This document shows positions 16,801-23,745 of a stretch of 42,489 bases of DNA, piece after piece; within the stretch, counting starts at the first letter, position 1; every line of letters begins with the position of its first letter. The notes under the pieces were generated by a model. The model worked only from the letters and a program-made list of their open reading frames with translations. It was not told the origin of the DNA and did not search any database. The DNA comes from Planctomycetaceae bacterium (GTDB lineage: Bacteria > Planctomycetota > Planctomycetia > Pirellulales > Pirellulaceae). The stretch lies in assembly GCA_002726515.1 (NCBI GenBank), contig PBTE01000060.1:1-42489 (forward strand). The letters are read 5' to 3'. A program made the position numbers and the translations under genes.

Positions 16801-17088
16801 TTTGGCTCCTTGCCCCCACCCGTCCAACGAATGTTCGAATTGCAAGCCCTGCGCATCGACGCCTCCGTCTGGCAAATCGACTCCATTCGGCACGAAGACA
16901 CGTACCTCGTCTACACCTACACTGACCGCCGTCGTGCCGAACAGCTCGTTGCAACATCCAAGAACAACTTGCGAATTGTCGATTCGCAAAGCATCTACCG
17001 AACGCTGTCGGCAAAAGCCAATACACCCGACGAGATCCTATCCGAATGTCGATCGGTATTTACGTTGCCAACCGCCCGCAGCGCGTGA
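13828..17088 (+). CDS. mfd: Transcription-repair coupling factor Mfd
   Basis: The 1086-residue protein has the full Mfd layout. A UvrB-homology module lies in the N-terminal third (PCEFSIRGGILDVFAADW). The CarD-like RNA-polymerase-interacting domain starts near residue 425 (LRAGDLVVHLSHGIGRYRG). The RecG-like SF2 motor has Walker A GDVGFGKTE (~res 575), VIDEEQRFG, TMTATPIPRTLHMS and TTIVESGLDIPNANT. The translocation motif region (ADLHQLRGRVGRYKHRAYCY) and the C-terminal TRCF domain (LPNDYVPDMRSKIDFYRR) complete it. Mfd binds stalled RNA polymerase, pushes it forward or off DNA and recruits UvrA. It is slightly shorter than E. coli Mfd (1148) without loss of a recognisable domain. It lies downstream of pcrA, which also acts on stalled polymerase. 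Confidence 0.95.
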   Translation: MNSSTATLTETDRLRQLSRCLAAQKDFVQVVASLESGGIANIDGVWGSSCALVAAELLRQRHNDLQGPIVAVSGSSNAGDDFSDDLALFTELPITEFPARLAAEGNPLLQDENEGQRLRILKELMTGHCAPLVVASIQSLLQPVPPKSYLAANTRVLRQGERLDLESLLSWLVDSGYHNTSAVELPCEFSIRGGILDVFAADWTLPVRIELFDDEISSLRRFEVATQRSIDILDEIDITALGSDFVTQDHFFSFLPEDTWFLLLDPESVQTAGSHYVERLERPQDQHSVPETFKRIAQFANVSASTLAQGTWETQCRLPVESVERFSGDVQKVREELEQYHDREEVFVLCQTEGEVQRLQEIFRDTALASRGKLHFPVGRLQSGFRLTSERIVLVSGNELFHRTDIRRMPNRRLGKKIDNFLDLRAGDLVVHLSHGIGRYRGLELLDKEISVEEHLAIEFQGGTKIYVPASKIGLVQKYIGSTKSRPRLARIGSKTWVRQKQAAELAAVDLASEMLQLQATRSSRPGISFTCDTQWQQEFDALFPYEETPDQWIAMQDIRADMVQVRPMDRLLCGDVGFGKTELAIRAAFTAIDNGYQVAVLVPTTILAEQHFRTFQERMSEFPCRVARLSRFCSGTEQREVLAGLCSGKIDVVIGTHRLASKDVAFQNLGLVVIDEEQRFGVEVKERLKTLRTTVDVLTMTATPIPRTLHMSLVGVRDISNLTTAPEERIAVETRVARFHHDTIRQAIIRELNRGGQIYFVHNRVNDIGILANRLQQIVPEARLQIGHGQMAEAELEQVMMDFVDHRFDLLVATTIVESGLDIPNANTIFVDEADRYGLADLHQLRGRVGRYKHRAYCYLLIDAAKNVTPNAARRLRAIEEFSDMGAGFAIAMRDLEIRGAGNILGTQQSGHIAAVGYELYCDLLEQSVRKLQQKPPKTEIDVALDLPGQAYLPNDYVPDMRSKIDFYRRFSRISSDDELEKLAEELRDRFGSLPPPVQRMFELQALRIDASVWQIDSIRHEDTYLVYTYTDRRRAEQLVATSKNNLRIVDSQSIYRTLSAKANTPDEILSECRSVFTLPTARSA

Positions 17089-17150
17089 AGAGGTTGCAAC
17101 TGCTTAACGTACAACACTCACATTCACATTCACACCTCTCAAGGAAAATA

Positions 17151-17166
17151 CATGATCACATGATCA
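17151..17166. repeat. Tandem CATGATCA x2 between mfd and the DNA methyltransferase gene
   Basis: CATGATCA occurs twice directly in tandem (17151-17158 and 17159-17166), each copy containing a TGATCA palindrome and a GATC site. It lies in the 128-bp gap between the convergent mfd and methyltransferase genes. Its role is unknown. Confidence 0.6.
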
Positions 17167-17216
17167 GCGTTTGTTTTGGCCTTCTTGTTTCTACCCGATC
17201 CAAATCCTGTGCGATT

Positions 17217-18092
17217 CTAGGACAGCGGTTCCAATAAACGAACTTGGACACTTGCTAAGCGTTTTTTGGCCATTTTCACATATTCACGATTCAACTCCAC
17301 GCCGACGTAACGCCGTCCCAACTCGGTAGCCACAACTCCCACTGTACCTGCACCAAAAAAGGGATCGAGTACGATTCCGCCACGGGGAGACCCTGCCAGG
17401 ATGCAGGGTTCGATCAACTTGGGAGGAAACACTGCAAAGTGTGCCTCACGAAATTTCCCCAGGGGAACACTCCAAACTGTACGCTTATTTCTTCCCTCGG
17501 GATGAAAAGCCTGGTCCCAACGAGCATCATGCAAGTTAGAGTTTCCGCGGTTCTTACCAGCCTCCGGAGTTCCGTTACGTTTTCCGAAATGATTGCGTCC
17601 ACCCGCCATTTTACTCCGTTCGGTAAAGGTAACGTGAGGTTCCCTGATAGCGTCCGCATCGTAGTAGTATTTGCAGGATTTACTAAACAAAAACATGTAT
17701 TCGTGGTCGGGCGTAGGTCGAGTGTTGACTGAATGGGGCATGGCATTGGGCTTGTGCCAAACAATGTCCGACCGCAAAATCCATCCAGCGTCAGCAAGCG
17801 CCAGTGCCACTCTCCAAGGCATTCCCAGGAGTTTTGACTTGTGGTATTTGTCACCCAGATTCAGCCAAATCGTCCCCGATTCTTTTAATACCCGATCGCA
17901 CTGCGACATGATCTCGACAATGCTAGCGACATACTCGTCGGGGCTTTTTTCCTCCCCCACCTGGCGGTCATCATCGTAGTCGCGTTGTAAATAGTAGGGC
18001 GGACTGGTGACAATGGTGTCAATGCACGACGCGGGTAATTTTCTAAGCGCTGTCCGCGAATCTCCGCAAATGATCTGGCTTAATATGTCCAT
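17217..18092 (-). CDS. Solitary beta-class DNA methyltransferase (N6-adenine or N4-cytosine)
   Basis: The 291-residue protein starts at ATG 18092 with a strong Shine-Dalgarno (GAGGTGAT). Motif order is that of the beta class. The catalytic motif IV TSPPYYLQRDYDDD comes first (~res 29), then the target-recognition region, then motif I in the form LDPFFGAGTVGVVA (~res 241) with RRYVGVELNREYVKMA. SPPY is found in both N4-cytosine and N6-adenine enzymes, so the modified base cannot be told. The middle region has a basic stretch (GRNHFGKRNGTPEAGKNRG) likely contacting DNA. No endonuclease, specificity subunit or Vsr-like gene is next to it, so it looks like an orphan modification enzyme rather than half of a restriction system. 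Confidence 0.9.
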   Translation of the reverse strand: MDILSQIICGDSRTALRKLPASCIDTIVTSPPYYLQRDYDDDRQVGEEKSPDEYVASIVEIMSQCDRVLKESGTIWLNLGDKYHKSKLLGMPWRVALALADAGWILRSDIVWHKPNAMPHSVNTRPTPDHEYMFLFSKSCKYYYDADAIREPHVTFTERSKMAGGRNHFGKRNGTPEAGKNRGNSNLHDARWDQAFHPEGRNKRTVWSVPLGKFREAHFAVFPPKLIEPCILAGSPRGGIVLDPFFGAGTVGVVATELGRRYVGVELNREYVKMAKKRLASVQVRLLEPLS

Positions 18093-18220
18093 ATCACCTC
18101 TTTAAAAGTACAATTCGCCAGCGATCCAATGTACCCAGGCAAGCTTGAATACGTCAACGTCGCGAACACTCCCGCAATCGTTAACGGATTCTCCGGCATG
18201 CAAATCGGCGAGGAAAGAAG

Positions 18221-19204
18221 ATGGACGAGCAAATTACAACGACCGTTCCTTGTTGTATCACAGGCAGTCAGGCTGCGGTGGTCGTGGCAGAAGCCGACCG
18301 TCACGACAACCCGTTGCGAACCGTCATATCAACGGAAAGCGGACTAGTCTTTTCCGACCCACGACCCACTCCTGCCGAAATTCGCCACTTCTATCGTGAA
18401 GATTACAGGAAAAAATACAAGAACACCATTACTCCCAAAAACAAGCACATTCTCAGATCCGGCAGACTAGCACTTCAAAGAATCCAGCATATTAAGAAAC
18501 ACGTTACGCCGGGCGGAAGCATCCTGGACGCCGGATCAGGAGGTGGCGAGTTCGTCTATATCTGTCAACAGGCTGGCTATCAGGTTGCGGGAATTGAACC
18601 TAACAAGGGGTACGCCACTTTCTCCGCCAACCAATACGGAATCGACATCTTCAATGGATTTTATCAGGATGCAAATTTCGAGAATACGTTTGACTGCATC
18701 ACTCTGTTCCACGTCTTGGAACACTTGGAAGAACCAGTCTCTTCACTGTCCAGGTTGGCCGGATTCTTGAAGGTAGGCGGTCATTTTTTTGTGGAAGTTC
18801 CCAATGTTGACTTCACAGGTACTGCACCTCACCAAAAGTGGCACGTCGGACATCTCTACAATTTTAACCCGCAAACCCTGGTCGCCACGGCTGCTCTGGC
18901 CGGACTGCGAGCCCTTCACGTTGAAACATCGAGGGATGGTGGAGTCCTGATGGCCACACTGGAAAAGCCGGCAGAACACTATGCGCCCGACGTTCAACAA
19001 CTGATTAAAGGAAGCTACCTCCAGACCCACAAAATCCTGTCTGGCCATTCGCAACTGAAACATTACGTCAGAATCCACACTCCAGTTAAACGTCTGGTTG
19101 CCAAAGTCCATCGCGGATGGAACGAACGACAAACCATAAGGCAATGTACGGGTATGAAGCCCGTGGACATTCTGGACGGCCTGATCGAAAACAACGTCGC
19201 TTAA
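18221..19204 (+). CDS. Class I SAM-dependent methyltransferase (Methyltransf_23 type)
   Basis: The 327-residue protein starts at ATG 18221, preceded by AGGAAAG. An N-terminal segment (SGLVFSDPRPTPAEIRHFYR) resembles the region found before the SAM domain in sugar/lipid-modifying methyltransferases. The SAM-binding motif I is ILDAGSGGGEFVYICQ (~res 101). Motif II-like GYQVAGIEPNKGYATF, then FDCITLFHVLEHLEEP and FLKVGGHFFVEVPN follow in the usual order. HVLEHL is the signature of the UbiE/Methyltransf_23 group. No metal-ligand Cys cluster is obvious. It is divergent from the DNA methyltransferase gene with a 128-bp intergenic gap, and no polysaccharide cluster surrounds it. The substrate is unknown. 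Confidence 0.85.
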   Translation: MDEQITTTVPCCITGSQAAVVVAEADRHDNPLRTVISTESGLVFSDPRPTPAEIRHFYREDYRKKYKNTITPKNKHILRSGRLALQRIQHIKKHVTPGGSILDAGSGGGEFVYICQQAGYQVAGIEPNKGYATFSANQYGIDIFNGFYQDANFENTFDCITLFHVLEHLEEPVSSLSRLAGFLKVGGHFFVEVPNVDFTGTAPHQKWHVGHLYNFNPQTLVATAALAGLRALHVETSRDGGVLMATLEKPAEHYAPDVQQLIKGSYLQTHKILSGHSQLKHYVRIHTPVKRLVAKVHRGWNERQTIRQCTGMKPVDILDGLIENNVA

Positions 19205-19895
19205 AAGAAGAATCAAACAGTCCGGGGCGCCCTGAGGGACAACGAAGTACACCGTCACCTCGCCAACTGTTTTGAATCCCCAAAGCTTTATGAGACGATC
19301 GCTAGAAATTCAGCCGATTGTAAAACCGATCCCGCCAAGGAAGAGCTTTTTAGAAGTTGACAAACGGGCGCCCAACTCTGCTTGATTTCGAAACTCGAGT
19401 TTCTTTCGTCCGGGGCCGGTATCTCAACAAAACACATTCAATGGAACGTGCCCGTATAGCGACCGTTCTTCAGACTGACGATCAGCACGGCCCGGCTTGC
19501 AAACATACTCCCGCTTCAAGTGCTGCCAAGAGAAAAGACTACAACGCAAACATTCACGTAGTGCAGTCCGTAAAAGTCAATAAAAACTTGGCCGAAAACT
19601 GCCACGCTGCTAGCATCATGATTTGTCGAGTCTTGCAATCTGTTCCGAGGAAAAACCGGACGGGCACATTTCCAATGAAACCTGAGTATCAGTGATTTTT
19701 CAACCAAAATAAAACGATGCTACCACGATTGGAACAACAGTCTCCCGGAAAGTTCGTCACAGCGTTCTGAAAAATTGGCTCTCAAAGACGGGTTGAACCG
19801 CCAGCGAATCCTTCAGGAACAAACTTGACTGCGATTACGGGAAGTCGATACAATCCCGCCCCTTCTCCAGGTCAGATCCTTTGCAAGCGATTCCC
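19205..19895. other. Intergenic stretch upstream of the parvulin gene
   Basis: One open frame (19357-19695) lacks family resemblance and a Shine-Dalgarno sequence. The only supportable element is the promoter at 19825-19854. Confidence 0.5.
19825..19854 (+). promoter_or_regulatory. Sigma70-type promoter of the parvulin gene
   Basis: TTGACT (19825-19830) and TACAAT (19849-19854) are 18 bp apart, each with 5 of 6 consensus matches. This would give a leader of about 35 nt to the ATG at 19896. Confidence 0.6.
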
Positions 19896-21281
19896 ATGCA
19901 ACTCCTTGTTCAACCATTCGTCGTCATCTGTTGTCTTGCGCCGCTAGTCCTGGCCCAGTCAACTCAATCATCATCTGTACCACCCGGTACCTCTGGAAGT
20001 GGCCCCGCGGTTCCCAAGTACCCTTCCACTCAGCCAGAAACCTTCTATCCACAACCTGTGGCCCCGCCGCGCCATTCAGGCACAACCATCCCCACCTCTA
20101 ATGATCCAAAGAGAAGACCGTCTGCGGGTCAGAAACCATCCGGCCAAACCTTTTTTACAACGCCGGGCAGCATGGTTCCGCCAAAGTCTCAGCGGGCATT
20201 TCCCGTTAATTTTCCTCCTGTTGAACATGTTGCCCCTCCCGGACCAAGCATGATTCCGGGGCCTGCGATTCCCAACGACCAGTCACCCAAAAGACTCGTT
20301 GATGCCGCTCAGGTCGTCGCCGTCGTGGGTAATCAACTGATTCTCGCAGGGGATCTCGAAGGAGAAATTAACCAACTACGGGAACAATATCAGGGCAAGG
20401 TATCGGACGAAGAATTTGATGTGCAACGGCCCAAGCTTCGAAAGCAATTACTCAAACAACACATTGACACAAAGCTTGTTTATCACGATTTCCTTAAGAA
20501 TATTCCTGCTGAAAACCACAGCATCGTCTTAAAAACAATCAACCAACAGTTCAACGAGAAACAATTGGAAAGAACTCTCAACAAATATGAGGTAGAGACG
20601 GTCGCAGAACTCGAAGCAAAACTGCGAAGCTACGGTTCTTCATTACAAAAGCTGAAACGACAGTTCGCTGAGCAAGTCGTTTCCCATCAAATGATCCGTC
20701 AACAAAGCGATGATGACGAAGAAATTACACACGATGAAATGCTGAAGTACTATTGGGAGCATATTCCGGACTACCAATTTCCAGCTAAGACTCTCTGGGA
20801 AGAGTTGACAACGGAGTATCGCCATTACAAGAACGAAACATTGGCCAGGCAGGAACTGGCAGTCATGGGCAATGAAGTCTTACGCGGCGCACCGCTGAAT
20901 GCCGTCGCACGCCGAAGCCGCCAAGGTCCTCGCTGGGAAAAAGGTGGACAGCACGAGTGGACGAACAAAGACAGCTTGCGTTCGAAAGAACTTGACATCG
21001 CGATTTTTACTCTTCCGATCGGAAAATTAAGCCAAATCATTCGTGATGCAGATGGATATCATATCGTCCGAGTGATCCAACGCGTGGATGCCGGACGTGT
21101 ACCTTTTATCGAAACCCAGACAAAAATTAAAGAAAAAATCAAAGCGGATCGCCGAAACCAACAGGTCAAAGACTATCTGGTCCATCTCCGGGAAGGCACC
21201 AAAGTCTGGACGATCTATGACGCCGACAATCAACAGCGCGTCTCTGAAACAGGCAAATCGTCCACTTTCAAACGCCGCTAG
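19896..21281 (+). CDS. Exported SurA/PrsA-like parvulin-type peptidyl-prolyl isomerase
   Basis: About 461 residues. A signal peptide (LLVQPFVVICCLAPLVLAQ) precedes some 120 residues of Pro/Ser/Gln-rich low complexity. A SurA-N-like domain then starts at AAQVVAVVGNQLILAGDLEG, with a long helical segment (LRKQLLKQHIDTKLVYHDF). A parvulin domain follows from about DYQFPAKTLWEELTTEYRHY to LSQIIRDADGYHIVRVIQR. The family signatures GQ-hEWT and 'FxLPxGxLSxIIxDxxGYHIVRV' are visible. Family members fold or protect exported proteins. A TTG codon at 19881, 8 nt after AGGT, is an alternative start five codons upstream. Neither start is followed by a basic N-region, so I keep the ATG. The gene is likely monocistronic. 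Confidence 0.85.
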   Translation: MQLLVQPFVVICCLAPLVLAQSTQSSSVPPGTSGSGPAVPKYPSTQPETFYPQPVAPPRHSGTTIPTSNDPKRRPSAGQKPSGQTFFTTPGSMVPPKSQRAFPVNFPPVEHVAPPGPSMIPGPAIPNDQSPKRLVDAAQVVAVVGNQLILAGDLEGEINQLREQYQGKVSDEEFDVQRPKLRKQLLKQHIDTKLVYHDFLKNIPAENHSIVLKTINQQFNEKQLERTLNKYEVETVAELEAKLRSYGSSLQKLKRQFAEQVVSHQMIRQQSDDDEEITHDEMLKYYWEHIPDYQFPAKTLWEELTTEYRHYKNETLARQELAVMGNEVLRGAPLNAVARRSRQGPRWEKGGQHEWTNKDSLRSKELDIAIFTLPIGKLSQIIRDADGYHIVRVIQRVDAGRVPFIETQTKIKEKIKADRRNQQVKDYLVHLREGTKVWTIYDADNQQRVSETGKSSTFKRR

Positions 21282-21374
21282 ATCCCCAATCGGGCTGCAG
21301 GGAGAGCGGGCCATACTGCTCACCGTATGTTTCACGCACGGCGTCCCACCTCTTTCATCCGGATACACCGGCGA

Positions 21375-21380
21375 TAAAAT
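21375..21380 (+). promoter_or_regulatory. -10 box abutting the CYTH gene start (leaderless candidate)
   Basis: TAAAAT ends exactly 6 nt before the ATG at 21387, the same spacing as at pcrA. No Shine-Dalgarno sequence precedes the ATG. The -35 region is weak. Confidence 0.4.
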
Positions 21381-21386
21381 TCGCGC

Positions 21387-21977
21387 ATGGCAATATCTCC
21401 CACAAAGAACCCTCCACTTCGAAGAAATATCGAAGTCAAGGCCAGACTCCATTCTCTTTCCGGAGCACGAGACTGTGCTCATCGTGTGGCAACCGAGTAT
21501 CTGGGAATTCAATTTCAGGTAGATACCTACTTTGTGTGTTCCCACGGTCGCCTCAAGATGCGTGAAATTGAAGGATCTGATGCACAGTTGATCTGGTATC
21601 AACGTGAGGATTCCCACTTACCACGAAGTAGCGATTATCAAATTTTTTCCGTTCACAACGTGGAGGAACTCAAACAACTCTTGACTGGTGCTTACGGGGT
21701 TCTCGGTATTGTGGCAAAGCAAAGAGAAATTTTTTTGCAGCGTTTCGTGAGAATACACGTTGACCAAGTCGCAGAACTCGGAAACTTCATTGAATTTGAA
21801 GCCGTGTTATCTGCGGAAACCGGAGAGTCTGAAGGCCAGGTGGCAATTCGGGAGTTATGCCATGAATTCAACATCAATTCAAACAGTTTATTGTCAACAT
21901 CTTACGGCGACATGAAATTTCCTAGAAATTCGAAAAAGTTTCAACACCGGCCATCTCTTCCGAATCAAGGGACTTGA
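21387..21977 (+). CDS. CYTH-domain protein, class IV adenylate cyclase-like / tripolyphosphatase superfamily
   Basis: The 196-residue protein has the CYTH tunnel-fold signatures: RRNIEVKARL at the N-terminus (EVK being the metal/phosphate-binding part), VDTYFVCSHGRLKMREIEG, AQLIWYQRED, SDYQIFSV, then a late EFEAVLSAETGESEGQ. Alternating charged residues on beta strands match the eight-stranded triphosphate tunnel. Members annotated as CyaB convert ATP to cAMP; others hydrolyse inorganic triphosphate or thiamine triphosphate. Nothing here distinguishes these. The start is the first residue block that fits the family and is preceded by a -10-like box. It sits between the parvulin gene and citrate synthase on the same strand with 105 bp and 220 bp spacing. 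Confidence 0.85.
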   Translation: MAISPTKNPPLRRNIEVKARLHSLSGARDCAHRVATEYLGIQFQVDTYFVCSHGRLKMREIEGSDAQLIWYQREDSHLPRSSDYQIFSVHNVEELKQLLTGAYGVLGIVAKQREIFLQRFVRIHVDQVAELGNFIEFEAVLSAETGESEGQVAIRELCHEFNINSNSLLSTSYGDMKFPRNSKKFQHRPSLPNQGT

Positions 21978-22079
21978 GACAAAAGAACTGGGTGAACTTC
22001 TTTCCGTCGAAGTTGTTGAACTGCAGTTTGACCGTTAAACTAGTGCAAGAGCAAGCGATCGAAAATGTTTCTTTTGGAT

Positions 22080-22114
22080 GACGTCTCCTTGCGGCCTTTG
22101 GCCAAAGGGACGTC
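22080..22114 (+). promoter_or_regulatory. Imperfect stem-loop upstream of citrate synthase
   Basis: GACGTC-TCCTT-GCGGCC (22080-22096) pairs imperfectly with GGCC-AAAGG-GACGTC (22100-22114), giving a long GC-rich stem about 85 nt before the gltA start. No T-run follows, so it is not an obvious terminator of the CYTH gene. It may be a leader structure. Confidence 0.4.
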
Positions 22115-22197
22115 CGACCGACGCTAACGAAGTTCACCTTCTATTCAATGCAAGTGAAAGCGAATCTATGGATTCAGTGATCGAAGGGAAAGATTCC

Positions 22198-23484
22198 ATG
22201 TCAGGAGTCGTTAATCTGAAGTATCAGGACATCGAAATGGATTTGCCCGTCGTTGTGGGCAGTGAGGGAGAAATCGCCGTTGACGTCTCCCAGCTGCGGT
22301 CTCAATCCAACCTGATCACTTTAGACGAAGGTTATGTAAACACCGGTGCTGTCACCAGTTCCATCACTTTTTTGAACGGTGAAACCGGTACACTTCGCTA
22401 CCGTGGATACGCGATCGAAACCCTGGCCGAACATTGTGATTTTGTAGAGACTTGCTACCTGCTGATTTACGGAGAACTACCGAATCAACAACAGTTAACC
22501 GATTTCCGCCATTCGATACGTCGGCACACCATGTTGCACGAAGACATGCGGTCTTTTTACAACGGATTTCCCAGGGATGCGCATCCGATGGCGATTCTCA
22601 GTTCCGTCGTTGGAGCACTTTCAACCTTTTACCAGGATTCCCTCGATCCGCAGGACCCGGAACAGGTCGAGATTTCCATTCGGCGTCTGCTGGCCAAATT
22701 ACCGACCATTGCCGCCTACAGTTACAAGAAATCGACTGGTCAACCATTCAATTATCCCCAAAATGATCTCACCTACTGCCAGAATTTCCTCCAAATGATG
22801 TTCGCTGTGCCCAGTGAGCCCTACGACATCGATCCGGACTTTGTCAACGCATTGAATATGTTGTTCATCGTCCACGCTGATCACGAACAGAATTGCAGCA
22901 CTTCCACTGTACGGATGGTAGGTTCCTCAGATGCAAATCTGTTCGCTTCAATCGCCGCCGGAATTTGTGCACTCTGGGGACCTCTTCATGGCGGCGCCAA
23001 CGAAGCCTGTGTTGCCATGTTAGAACGCATTATCGACGACGGCGTCAATGTCGAGAAATATGTCGCCATGGCGAAGGACAAGAACGACAGTTTTCGCTTG
23101 ATGGGATTCGGGCACCGCGTATACAAAAACTATGATCCCCGGGCAACCATTATCAAAAAGGCATGCGACAAACTGTTGGACAAAATGGAAATCAAAGACC
23201 CCTTGTTTGATGTGGCAAAACAACTGGAAGAAGTCGCGTTAAACGACGAGTATTTCATTGAGCGGAAACTCTATCCAAACGTCGATTTCTACTCCGGAGT
23301 CATCTATCGCGCCATCGGTATTCCGATGGCTATGTTTACGGTGTTGTTCGCAATCGGACGGCTTCCCGGCTGGATTGCGCATTGGAAGGAGATGCACCAA
23401 TCCCCCACCAAACGCATCTGCCGACCTCGACAGGTCTACGTGGGTGAAGGCCACCGTGAATTCGTGCCCCTGGAGCAGCGTTAA
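22198..23484 (+). CDS. gltA: Citrate synthase
   Basis: The enzyme condenses acetyl-CoA with oxaloacetate as the entry step of the TCA cycle. The protein carries the type II signatures: FLNGETGTLRYRGYAIETLA, HADHEQNCSTSTVRMVGSS with the catalytic His, GPLHGGANEAC, and GFGHRVYKNYDPRA. NVDFYSGVIYRAIGIP carries the catalytic Asp, and the Arg-rich end is SPTKRICRPRQVYVG. The start at 22198 gives 428 residues, almost identical in length to E. coli GltA, and has GAAGG upstream. Two earlier in-frame ATGs (22168 and about 22078) would add unrelated sequence. The gene lies downstream of a stem-loop and converges on dnaB. No other TCA-cycle gene is in the window. Confidence 0.95.
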   Translation: MSGVVNLKYQDIEMDLPVVVGSEGEIAVDVSQLRSQSNLITLDEGYVNTGAVTSSITFLNGETGTLRYRGYAIETLAEHCDFVETCYLLIYGELPNQQQLTDFRHSIRRHTMLHEDMRSFYNGFPRDAHPMAILSSVVGALSTFYQDSLDPQDPEQVEISIRRLLAKLPTIAAYSYKKSTGQPFNYPQNDLTYCQNFLQMMFAVPSEPYDIDPDFVNALNMLFIVHADHEQNCSTSTVRMVGSSDANLFASIAAGICALWGPLHGGANEACVAMLERIIDDGVNVEKYVAMAKDKNDSFRLMGFGHRVYKNYDPRATIIKKACDKLLDKMEIKDPLFDVAKQLEEVALNDEYFIERKLYPNVDFYSGVIYRAIGIPMAMFTVLFAIGRLPGWIAHWKEMHQSPTKRICRPRQVYVGEGHREFVPLEQR

Positions 23485-23728
23485 TTCTTGCCGCCGGTGG
23501 CTCAATCACTGTTTTACAGTTCGACTTGGAATTGTTTAACACCCGCCACCCAATGATTTTTCGCGGCCGTTTATCTTTTCCCGCTCCCTTTTGCAAAGCC
23601 GGTTTTCCCGAGCATGAAAGCACGTGTTTGTACTGGCTGCTGCAGTGCCCACGCCGTTGCCCGGCCGAAGTTTTTTTCCAAGCGAAAGCAGCCCGTCTTA
23701 AAAATGATGGCCGGACACCCGTACAAAC

Positions 23729-23745
23729 CGGCTCAAAATGAGCCG
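23729..23745 (-). terminator. Short hairpin overlapping the dnaB stop codon
   Basis: CGGCTC (23729-23734) and GAGCCG (23740-23745) form a perfect 6-bp stem with a 5-nt loop. On the dnaB strand it is followed by GTTTGT, only a weak T-tract. It is a candidate end structure between the converging gltA and dnaB genes. Confidence 0.3.
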
